Shown here in pieces: positions 1 through 9,887 of a DNA stretch of 64,000 nucleotides (positions within the stretch are counted from its first letter, which is position 1; each line of letters opens with the position of its first letter). This stretch comes from Ryuthela nishihirai (Eukaryota > Arthropoda > Arachnida > Araneae > Heptathelidae): assembly GCA_038380435.1 (NCBI GenBank), contig JAWZYU010000019.1, positions 30,157,801 to 30,221,800 on the forward strand. Direction: 5' to 3'. The translations under genes and the position numbers were made by a program. Under the pieces are notes generated by a model. The model saw only the letters and a program-made list of their open reading frames with translations, ran no database searches and was not told the origin of the DNA.

Positions 1-725
1 TAGATCTGGAGTTGTCTCACCTGTTTAAAAATAAGGTAAAAAATATAAATTTGGAAAAAAAGAAACAAATTTCATACTTCTTGCTTTTAATTCGACCAAT
101 ATTAATTATTTTGATGAAAGTGAAGATTGACGATTGGTAAAAATTCCATGGAAGTCTAGGCTCATGAACACGTACGGAAGCCCAAGATTATTTCTTACAA
201 AAACAACTTCCCCTCCTGAAAACTTAGTTGAGACGTTGTTTACGGGTTTGCGCAAACTCGGGGGCCATAAACCTTTCGAAATCCAAGATCTATTGCTCTT
301 GGCGAAACGTTAAGAGGATTAAACTTCGTAGAAGAGAAACTTGGATCAAGATACCAATTTGAAGCTGGGAAGGGCAGAGAACCAAAGCCTTCGACGTACG
401 TTCTATTGAGAATTCAATTGTAGAGTCTAAACTCAGCAAATAAAGGATGAAGAATGTATTATGCATCGCTACACGAAAACTACTCATAAGTATATCGCAA
501 GCGGAAAAATTGCATGGAACAGTAGAGAGTGTTTTCTTTCATAATAAAAAAATATTTTATTACATGGAAGAGGAGCTGATGACTTCGTGAATCGGTTGTT
601 GCAGACAAAAATGGATTCAATGAAAACTTATTAAGTTAAGGGATTATGTGCCTTCACTTGAAAGAAGATGAGGATCGATGGCACCTAGCTAAATTTCGCA
701 GATTAGAATACTAAATCTGCTAGAG
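1..725. other. No recognisable feature
   Basis: This is AT-rich sequence with stops in all frames. I see no conserved protein motif, tRNA-like head or repeat shared with the rest of the window. Its right part may belong to the 3' untranslated region of the minus-strand jockey-like fragment that follows, but nothing proves that. Confidence 0.4.
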
Positions 726-993
726 CTAAGTTATCTCAACGTTAAGAAATCTTGGGAAATCACCTGTAGACCCGTGACCAATATTAGCCTTTTCGTAGAT
801 CGTATAATCATATTTGATGTACCGGGTAATAATTTTACCCCTAACCATCTCCATCATAAAGATATGCCTATTTGGCATGAGTAAAAACAAAATATATAAG
901 TAAACCACCCTTAGAGGGGCCCCTAAGAGCAAATATAGGAAAAGCTAAAAATAACAGTACAATTGTATAAGAAACCTAAACCGGGTAGGTCTT

Positions 994-1311
994 TTAAGAG
1001 AACGCTACCGTTTTAGGCCTCTTGTACTTGTTCAAAACAGTATGATCGTAAAAAATCGGAGAAAAAATAATCTCATTGGGATTATTGCTTACAGCCTCAA
1101 AAAATCTTATTGAGGTCCGTTTTATATGTGTGTATATATATATATGGTCGATGCCCAAGTCTTTATGGAGTTGTCTGTTAGTGACAAACCAGGAGGCATC
1201 GTCTGCAGTTCTCAAAATCTTGTTCTGTAAGACCTGAATCTTACGAATATTGGTGGGTGTAGTATTCACCCATATGGGTGAAGCATAGAAAATCACCAGT
1301 CTGATGATCAT
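994..1311 (-). pseudogene. Jockey-like LINE reverse transcriptase, C-terminal fragment
   Basis: The minus-strand frame (about 105 residues) carries the region downstream of the catalytic core of jockey-clade non-LTR reverse transcriptases. Visible landmarks are IFYASPIW, then a K-x-Q-V-L-Q-N-K-I-L-R stretch, SWFV, an H-K-D-L-G-I motif, and an ending with N-N-P-N and Y-K-R-P-K before the stop. In the family this segment follows the YADD box and closes ORF2. Nothing recognisable lies upstream (positions above 1311), so the copy is 5'-truncated, which is usual for LINEs. The family assignment rests on motif memory and was not searched. It is most likely a dead remnant. Confidence 0.75.
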
Positions 1312-1319
1312 ATTGGCTT

Positions 1320-2740
1320 TTACCTTTCCAAAAAACTTTTAAAGCATAATTTTGTTTTTTGAAAATTTTTGGTATTTAAAATTACTAGTTAATTATTTTA
1401 AAAAAAGGCAGTATTATCTAAAATACTGTATATTCTGTATTTGATATATTTGATGAAAATAGTTTAGTACATTTCATTAGGATTTTGTTTCTCCGTGTAT
1501 GGGAAAAAACATACATAGGAAAGAGAAAAAATATTTTTTGTGAATTCAAAATAAACTCAGAAATAACAATATTTCCAAATTAACAATTGAAAGAAACTCA
1601 CAAACCGAAACCTCCTAGAGTTACAGGGAAATCGACGAATTAAACAGAAATCGCGAAAAATCTGATAGAATCATAACACAAACAGGAATTGCAAAAGAAT
1701 CCGATATTCAGAAGGAAACTCCAAAATTGATATTCCCAAGATGTTCAGGGGATTAATCGCAGCAAACATGAATAGCCGAAAAGTCCAGGAGGGCAATTGA
1801 ACAAATTCACAATTGTAATCGCCACAAAAGATCCAGTAGAATACAATGGCGTAGATGGGATTTCGTTGTTGGGAGACAAACTTTACATTGCAACATTCCT
1901 TACCATCCCGAAGACATAAGAAAAAAATTGTGCATTTATTCATTTTCAGCTCCATCAGTCATCTTTTTGTATTTATCGTACCATGAATTTTGTAAACTGC
2001 AATTTTTGTAGGCCGTCATTGAGTACTAACTAATCCGATGAAGGAAGTTGGTCTTTCATTTTTTTTAACTCAGTTCTTTTCCTACGATAAGGTCGAAAAT
2101 TTGGGTTTCAAGTAAAAGCTCAATAAGATCGCCTTAATCAGGATTTGTAAATTTACACAATTATCTCAAGACTATTGTATAAGTGTAAAAATGTTCATGA
2201 AATTACAGAATACAATTACCAAAATGTAAAGAATTACTCAAATTATACATATGAAAATTTCAAACTTGCAAGCGGATTTCGATTCTAAAAATTTGAGTGC
2301 AATCCAAATTTGGATCTAAAAATTTGAGTGCAATCCAAAAACTTCGTATGCAATACAAATTTCATACGAAGTTTTAATTCACCTCGCGTTAAATCACTTT
2401 GAACCCAGGCGCAGTTACTAATCTTAATCCTCTTTGCTAAACACATTCTAACATCAAGTGACGTGAGACTTTTCAGGACACTTTCCATGAAACTATTCTC
2501 CGTTTCAGATAAAGAATGGAACGCCAAAATCTGAAGATCAAACACAGCAAAAACCGGTGAAAAGATGCCACACACATATGAATTGTAGCAAGAACCACTC
2601 GCAGATGCAATTCCGCCACAGCAAATAGTTCCACACCTTATGCGAGAATTGAGGAGGAAGATGAATCTATCGAACGGTACTGTTTCTTATTCCCGATTAT
2701 TGTAGAGTACAAAACAAGCCATAATTTGTTTTGCACTGGG
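1320..2740. other. Mostly unrecognised AT-rich DNA
   Basis: No gene is recognised here. The only structure noticed is one diverged unit near 1582-1660 resembling the tandem repeat at 14.2-14.9 kb, and a direct repeat near 2290-2330 (aaatttgagtgcaatccaaa, twice about 35 bp apart). Confidence 0.4.
1582..1660 (+). repeat. Isolated monomer related to the 14.2-kb tandem array
   Basis: The stretch contains an attgaaagaaactcac block, then aaaccgaaa, then gggaaatcgacgaatt and aaacagaaatcgcg. These occur in the same order and spacing as in the roughly 86-bp units of the tandem array at 14230-14880. The match is imperfect (by eye about 70%), so it is an old, dispersed unit. Confidence 0.5.
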
Positions 2741-3113
2741 CAGTGATTCTCGAACTCTTTTTGCTCTCGGCACATTCTTTTTCACCTTGAATACTCGCAG
2801 CACACTGAAAATTTAAGTTGGGAACACTACGGGAGACTCGCGCATGCGAGACTCCCGTAGTGTTCAATTACCTAAACTGACAGAAAAAAGGATTTTTTTT
2901 TCTGGCGTGTATTGAGGTTAATGCATACCTGTTATGGTTATGTTTTGTGTTAATTTGTATCAACATTAAGATTTAATATGGATAAGTTTTTGGTTGAATG
3001 CAAAAAGTTAAAAGAAGAATCAATGGCAGAAAGCAGCAACAAAATGGTTTATAAATCTCCTTTTCACTGCAATATCATCCGAAATTTCGCAGCATACCCT
3101 TCGAGAACCATTG
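2741..3113 (+). mobile_element. Non-autonomous hAT-like element (deletion derivative)
   Basis: The left end begins cagtgattctcgaac and the right end, read on the other strand, begins caatggttctcgaa. These imperfect inverted termini match the cagtggttctcaaac ends common to hAT elements. The flanks cactggg (left) and cactaggg (right) look like a degraded 8-bp target duplication. Near 2979 a short plus-strand frame starts MDKFLVECKKLKEES, which resembles the amino terminus of ZBED/Charlie-type hAT transposases. It runs into the right terminus, so almost all of the transposase is deleted. The element also holds a 44-bp hairpin (2822-2865). Confidence 0.6.
2822..2865. repeat. Hairpin with 14-bp perfect outer stem
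   Basis: The block gaacactacgggag is followed 16 bases later by its exact reverse complement ctcccgtagtgttc. The interior (actcgcgcatgcgaga) is itself near-palindromic around gcatgc. It lies inside the hAT-like element and is more GC-rich than its surroundings. Confidence 0.8.
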
Positions 3114-3404
3114 CACTAGGGTGATCACACGTCTCCATTTTCCGGGGACAGCCCCTGGATTGAAGGCTCTGTCCCCGACGAATAAAGTCCCCCGAAACGT
3201 CTCCCGGAATTCCGTTTTAGATAATTTTTGAATATGAAATTGACTGTACAGCTCGAACAGGTCTTTACTAATAAAATAGTAGCGGGAATACTGTTATAAT
3301 TTTTTCGATCGCAATGCAGATGTTTGAAAAATTGTGGCTAGAATCATCATCATAATGATAGTAGTATCCGTGCGGATACCAGTAGAGGAGTTTTTCTTCT
3401 ATTT

Positions 3405-3611
3405 GTAGGGGACACCGATGGGCTTGGAAAGGCCGCCATCCTTCGGATGGAACGTTAAGCCGTGGCTCCATGTGCGGGAGAGCCATACCCTGTGCACGTT
3501 AAAGAACATGCTGGATGGCCTTGACAGGAGGCTACCATCTGTCTCCCAACAGCTGTTCCAGTGGGACCCCTCCCCCAACCTTCTCTGAGCCTTCAGGGTC
3601 CATGTGACCTG
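3405..3611 (+). mobile_element. SINE-A copy, 5' part of a copy split by the foldback element
   Basis: This matches the SINE-A body from gtaggggacaccgatg to gggtccatgtgacctg. The tRNA-like head is absent. The copy stops mid-consensus at gacctg and resumes at 12143 with gaccta followed by ctatttagccc. The 8.5-kb foldback element is therefore inserted in it. Confidence 0.9.
3606..3611. repeat. Left target-site duplication of the foldback element
   Basis: gacctg directly abuts the left terminus agtagtatcctgcc. The corresponding right copy is gaccta at 12143-12148. Intact SINE-A copies read gacctggcc here, so one base has changed on the right. Confidence 0.75.
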
Positions 3612-5749
3612 AGTAGTATCCTGCCAACTTCGGACTCCCCACTAGTGTTTTCCCCTATGACGTCACCGACCACGCCCACTTCAGGCCACGCTGCTAGTTA
3701 ATATTCATGACCGACCATGTTCCCTTATTAATATTCATAATTAATAATTAATTAACAATTAATTAACCCCCCTTTATTAGAAAATCCCCATTTATTCAAA
3801 TTCCTCCCCTTTATTAAAAACACCTTCCTCTCCCCCCCCCCTTTAACCCATGGCGCCATCTGCTGACTATGAGGAGTACTATTTTCGGAAAAAACCTCTA
3901 TTTTAGCTCTAATTTCCCGATTTTTGACTCCTCCTTTATTAAAAATTTCTCCCCCTTTATTAAAAAACCCCTTTCCTCCCTTTTTTAACCCCTGGCGCCA
4001 TCTAGTGACTATGAGGAGTACTATTCTTAGAAAAACCTCTATTTTAGTCGTAATTATTCCCAGACTCCCTCCTCATTAAAAACCCCTTATCAAAAGTTCT
4101 ACCCCTTTATTAAACTTCACAAACTCCCACGATATCCACGTTCGTTTTCCAAGTCTAACTAAACTTTGGGATGGCAACGATCGGTTGATGCAAGCCTCAG
4201 AATAATTGCAAAACTTTGGGTGGCAACCTCGTGCAGAAAGGGATGATGCAAGTCTCTAAATAATTGCAAAAGCAGTTCCTCACATAAAATCAACTCCCAA
4301 AGTTGTATATTCTATGTATTTATTCCTTATTAATTAAACACTTATCAAAACTGTCTCCTCCCCTCATTAAAAATTTAATCGGTGGCGTCCAATGCACATT
4401 TTAGTACATCTCCTGTATTTAAAAAACTCATCGCAAACTCCTTTGGTTTCTATCCTTTTACAAGTCCACTAAACTCTTTTTTAATGGTGACACTCAGAAT
4501 GCCTAATGCAAGTCTCTAAATAATTGCAAACCTTTCGGTAGCAGTCACTCACATAAAATCAACTCCCAAAGTTGTTTATTCCCTGTATTACCAATTCTTA
4601 TTCCTTAGTAATTAAACACTTATCAAAAACATCGCTCCTCATCATTAAAAACCCCTGGCCGACCCTTCACGTGGTAAATCAGTTTTCTCTAGGCGCATTT
4701 AATCGGTGTCATCCAACGTCCTGCATTTAAAAAAAAATTCCTTCCCGACGCAGTGATTTGAACCCGCTACCTTGGTGTCAATGTTCATCTGAAATTTGCC
4801 AAGTCCAGCTAAACTTTGGGTGGCAACCCCTCGCTGAATTGTTGATGTAATCCTTGAACAAGGTCCCCATATTTTGCGAGTTCGACCTTCACTAGAATAA
4901 GGACTATCCTGCAGTAACTGTCCCGCAGAAAATGAAAAAATGCTATTGAGTGAAAAATTAATAAAAGGGAAAAAAACCTGTTTTTATTCGTCATGATGAA
5001 AAATATTGAAATGTAATGCTGTGAACAGTAACTCGTGCTGTGAACGGTAACTGGAGTGTCTACAGTTGCTGTACACGCTCCAGATATTTTTCCTGAATTC
5101 TGTAATCACGTGACACGAAGGTTGCCAGATCACTAATTTCTAAAAAAATCGTTGCCAGATATTTTTTCTGAATAGGGTCTGGCGACCTAAAAGACCCCAG
5201 CATTCGGTACTGACCATGTTTTATTGACGGATGAATCTTGGATCTGTGCTACTTTCATATTGAATCTTACAACATGAAAACCCACTCGCAGCTTTGACCG
5301 CTGCTTTAGAAACCGAAATTTTTACAAGTCCAGAGACTGTTCTCCCCATTCCCAATTCTACCCTTTATGATAGGTCAGCGTTTCAATGTACCCCATGTAG
5401 ACTTTTGAAATTATGCACCCTAAACCTTCAAGCGTATTAGTCTCCAATGGGGTGATGCCATCAGATATCTGTGCTTCCGCGTCAGGACGTCTTGGAAAGT
5501 GGTTTTACGTTTGTCTCAATTCATTACTCTCCGTAAGTATATTCATTACGCGACATGGTTTAAAAATACTTATTACCAGTGTATCCTTAGTACATGATGC
5601 ATTGGAAGTAACGCTACTCAAAGAAAAATCAGCTATTGCAGTAATTATTAATCTACAAACGCTCTCACAGTTTGTAAAAATTGTCTCTTCCATCATTTAT
5701 CAGCGAACGTGAAGACGCTAATGAAATTCACATTGCGGCGTCAGTTACA
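3612..5749 (+). repeat. Left terminal inverted repeat of the foldback element
   Basis: From the tip inward the arm has: an AT-rich segment with repeated ttaattaa; two ~140-bp sub-repeats marked by ggcgccatct (3852, 3994) with gaggagtactatt; three ~300-bp sub-repeats marked by taaactttgggtggcaac or a variant (about 4150, 4465, 4805); then a non-repetitive inner third ending in gcggcgtcagttaca. It lacks one of the three ~140-bp units present in the right arm and a 7-bp block near 5433. Confidence 0.9.
5413..5712 (+). other. Open frame inside left arm (doubtful coding)
   Basis: A 99-codon frame lies in the inner, non-repetitive part of the left arm. Its counterpart in the right arm (minus strand, 9924-10349) is 141 codons, because a 7-bp block absent from the left copy shifts the upstream reading. 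The shared part differs by several amino-acid replacements (R/H, L/S, K/E, I/V). This gives no sign of purifying selection. I recognise no domain. Confidence 0.25.
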
Positions 5750-7731
5750 GGCTTTGCAAGATAAGTTGTTTTCATCGGGTAAATTCTGTAAAGACTACGC
5801 GGAAGATTGTTATAGAAAGTAAGCCATGCTAAAAATAGAATTCATACGTTTCCGCTTGCGAAAAAAATTTTAGTCCAACACGAATGCGCGTTAATAGGGG
5901 ACAAGAGTCAAATACACTAACCTACTATAAAAAATAATACATGTCTCACTCGAACGTACCCTTCTCATCATACCTGAGCTAATCCATCGAAATGAGAAAG
6001 TTTCGGTGCAACATAAAAATCCACCTAACTAAAAAAGTACAAACCTCTCCAATGAGCTTTGGAAATCTATTACTGTTCAGTCACACCGGTGAAAACGAAT
6101 TTTTCCCTTGTGTTGAAAAGCACCTCTGATATACCTTTCATGCAAAAGACTTAATAATCGCGAACGGTTCGGTCAGCAAAGGATTCCCACACCCACACGT
6201 GTAGCAGCCCACCAACCACGATATGGAATGGTGAATTGTGTGCTTAATAGTCAACTCGAATAAGACCTTTTCACAAATGCAGGCACATCTCAAGAATTCA
6301 CAGTGATTGTAAAGAAATGCAGGGAGATGTGCGCACAGGCGGCCCACCCAGTGATAAAATGTCACAGGTCAACTCAAGCGCTGACCTATGGAAAGCTGAT
6401 AACCAAAACATGTCTAATTTCTTGTGAGAACCGCTCAGTGCTTTATCTTCCTTCAGGATGCCCTAATGAGAAAGTTAAATAATGACATGACGAAATGCAG
6501 CAATTCAAAATAAGGGATTCTTCTGCCGATTCACGTGATCTGCTGAAATGACAGGTCACGGCAACAAGCTGGCCAGCTGGTGACGTACAAAGGTCACGGA
6601 CCACTCACCCACGCCACTAGCTCTGACCTATGGAAAGCTGATAAGTCGTTGCGAAAGACCTATGGAAAGCTGATAAGTCGATGCATCCTTTACTCCTGAG
6701 AACCGCTCCGTGCCTTTATCTTCCTCAAAGATCTTTTGAACAAAGTTAAATAATTACTGTTTCCTGTCTAAATGCTGCATTTTATCAGGTCTCCATATAT
6801 GCTGCCTTCGGATCTTTTGGATGTACACAGAGGGTTATGAAACTCCAAGCGGTCAGCTGATTTTACAAGTTCAAGGTCGTCTTATACTGTTCATCACAAT
6901 GAAAGAAAATATGGTTACAGGGAGAATATGGTTTGACCTCGTACATTAGAAAGGGAACATACAGAAAATTGTTAACTGGCACTCTTTATCCTCATAGAAA
7001 TTGTGACGTATAATTCAGCATAAAACTTAATACGAGTTTCGCAAAATGTGTAAAAATCCCAGTGTGATCTAAAGTAATACGAAAAGCATTATTCCCCTGC
7101 GTCCTTTGTTAGGTGGTAGCGTTAACATCCACGATTTTTCAAATGACATTCGGGGTAGTTATCACTTAAGTTTCAACTTTTATATTTTTCCAACCACGAT
7201 AATGTGGTGGAACAGTTCGCTGGTAACTTCGATGCAAAAAATGGTGCAGGGGGCGATCTTTCTCACACTTGCGATATGACCATGCACTTTGGTAAAAACA
7301 AACCTGGTTCATGCATTTCCCATAGACAATAAAGATTTTAACTAAAAAGTCATTAAAACCGTGAATGGACTGATCTGATTGATAAAAATATGTGAAACGT
7401 AATGTACTGAGCTTGAGGGTTGACAACATTAATATAGACAGAGATTGACTTCCAAGCCTGTTTTCTCTATACTATCATAAATTGAGAAACTTCGATGCTT
7501 GAGAAATGATTCATTTAACTATCAAAGATGAATAGATATCTGTAAAGTTTAATTCTCCACACAGTCTTCTGAGTTCATTCTGCTGTAGATGTCTAATTCT
7601 GTCAGGATCACAAGGGATGTTTTACACATTCAATCAAGGACTTTCCCTTTTCCTGACATTCGTTAATCAAAGTGTCTATCTACAAAAGATCAAAAGATAC
7701 TACGCATCACACGTTAATGACTTATCATTAC
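5750..7731. other. Segment present only in the left half of the foldback element
   Basis: About 1.98 kb separates the end of the left arm proper (gcgtcagttaca) from the inner inverted match that starts accgacaaactaac. On the right side these two blocks are only 4 bases apart. It is therefore either an insertion on the left or a deletion on the right. It contains an imperfect direct duplication (6383-6475 with 6618-6735) marked by gacctatggaaagctgataa, one half of which is tripled. No coding motif is recognised, and no clear terminal repeats or target duplication flank the segment. Confidence 0.6.
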
Positions 7732-7985
7732 ACCGACAAACTAACTATCTGGTTCACATGTTGTGTAAGCATTTAGAATGAAAAACTGATCCAAGTTTGT
7801 TTCACTGTCATAGAGATAAACTAACTCTTCAGATGCATGTTTCTCATTATGTATTCTTTGCTTTCTCTCATACAATACCACTTTCTCAAACACCGATACA
7901 TCTACCACCTTTGTGTATATTTACTTTCATAGCACCATTTGCCGACAAAAGCAAAATCGCAAGCACCTGTGTGAGATTGTAATAA
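7732..7985 (+). repeat. Inner inverted repeat, left copy
   Basis: This matches the reverse complement of 9636-9883. The first ~220 bp are closely similar (for example gataaactaactcttcagat and accatttgccga). Similarity weakens toward the loop. It extends the arm homology of the foldback element inward beyond the 2-kb segment unique to the left. Confidence 0.85.
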
Positions 7986-9635
7986 TCAGATTGTAAATCT
8001 GAGTGCAGACATGTAATAATCTGAAAAGGGAAATCCAGTTTCGAAAAAGAGGACCTTTTATGGTACAAGGATTTTTTCAGGAGTATTACGTTTTATCACC
8101 CTTCGCCCCCTTGCGCGAAACAACAGGATTTCAATCGTTTCAGGTCATGGTTCAGATGTTATTATCCCTCCTCTTCGTTCTTAATGCATCAGGATGTTGT
8201 GTTATTCTAAGTTTGAAATATTCTCGGTTGTATGTCCTCTTCTGTATTAGCAAAAAACAAACACTTTTTAATTCGTTACGAGACATCTGACAGGAAACGT
8301 AACGTAAGACGTAACATAAGACAGTCATACTCAAAAAAATATTCGAACGTGTTGAAGAAAAATCCTTACACCTCCTGAAATATGAGTATTCAAGTTAAGA
8401 TCTGTGATGAAATATTTTGTATAATCATTAGTCTGGTTTTAAATTGTTAGCTTCTTCTGTAGCAAGCAAGTGTCCGTAAGACAATATGTTTATTCTTGCA
8501 TGTGAACAAACACACACCCACATATGCGATAATATATACACATAAAGATGAAACACATACAGACACTTTAACACCCACACACAAACAGAGAGAGAGAGAA
8601 ACAAACATGAAGACGTAAACACATACAGAGAAACGACTATGTGCATACAGACATCTTAACACATACGCACATGCACGAAAACATATACATATAGAGAAAC
8701 AAACATATTAACGTACATGAACATATACACACTCACATAAGCACACATACATAATTCACTGAAACACACACCGAGAGAGAAACAGACATGAAGACAGTTA
8801 CATCTTGACATATATGCACACACCTACACGTACACACATTTCGTAGAAACATACATATTTACACATAGACACAAACACACACACAGAGAAACAGACATAC
8901 AGACAGACATACGCACAAAACAGTGTGCTTTACTGTAATGCGGTGTCCTGTGAACTGAAGAATCTTTCTCAAACCCAAACAGTATAACTTTCATGTAGGT
9001 TCTGATATCAAAGATGGTGTGCTTTCCTGCAGTGCAGCACCCCCATGGACTAAAAATCTTTCTCAAACCCGATCATAGCGTGTTTTTTTACAGATGTGTT
9101 CCATTGGTAGTGATCGTTATCTCTATAGATTTAAATGTGAAGCATAGAGTGCGTACCTCTTTGTATGAAATCGCTTATAATGAGACAATATTTCCTTTAA
9201 AAGTTGGAAATTATTACTATGAACTAAAAAAATGGTGATTTATACACTATCTGATCGTTAAAATCAAACTTTAGCAAGTTAATATATCGTTCTCTAGCTA
9301 GGGGGTCCGAAATTAGTGTGTCTTTGCTTTAAAAATAAATACGCCTTCACGCAGCTAATTATCGTAAGAGTTACAGGATTTTTTCATACGACCCCGTAGA
9401 AGTGGTGAGAGGATGTCAGGTTCTTGGCAGGAAAACAACACAAACATTCATGTCTTACTATGGATCTCAAACCTTGGCTTTGTTAGATCAGAAGTAACTA
9501 AGCAACTGTCTATGAGATAGATTTAAATCTGTTGGCCATCATAACTTATAGCTGTATTGGAGGTAAACTACTGTCCATTTCAGGCTATTGTGAGATTTTC
9601 AATGTAAAGAATTAACAGATATATGGAAAAAATAA
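7986..9635. other. Central loop of the foldback element, including a CA-rich tract
   Basis: This 1.65-kb region is not part of the inverted repeats. From 8490 to 8930 it is a cryptically simple tract of acacata, cacaca and cagaca words with short gagaga runs. Right of it, an imperfect ~96-bp direct duplication (from 8921 and from 9017) shares gtgtgctt and aatctttctcaaaccc. Several short frames are open, but none shows a recognisable motif, so no transposase can be called. Confidence 0.55.
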
Positions 9636-9883
9636 TAATTTGACTCAGATGTTTGCGATTTTACCATTTTCGGCAAATGGTGCTATGAAAGTAAATATAC
9701 ACATAGGTGGTAGATGTATCAGTGTTTGAGATAGTGGTATTGTATGAGAGAAAGCAAAGAATGCATAATGAGAAACATGCATCTGAAGAGTTAGTTTATC
9801 TCTATGACAGTGAAACAAACTTGGATCAGTTTTTCATTCTAAATGCTTACACAACATGTGAACCAGATAGTTAGTTTGTCGGT
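9636..9883 (-). repeat. Inner inverted repeat, right copy
   Basis: This is the reverse complement of 7732-7985. Here it is continuous with the right terminal arm, separated only by tctt (9884-9887). That makes the right half the likely uninterrupted version of the arm. Confidence 0.85.
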
Positions 9884-9887
9884 TCTT

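Noticed and set aside
8490..8930. Functional Z-DNA or regulatory tract in the CA-rich region
   Set aside because: It is interrupted simple sequence of many different short words. There is no evidence beyond composition.
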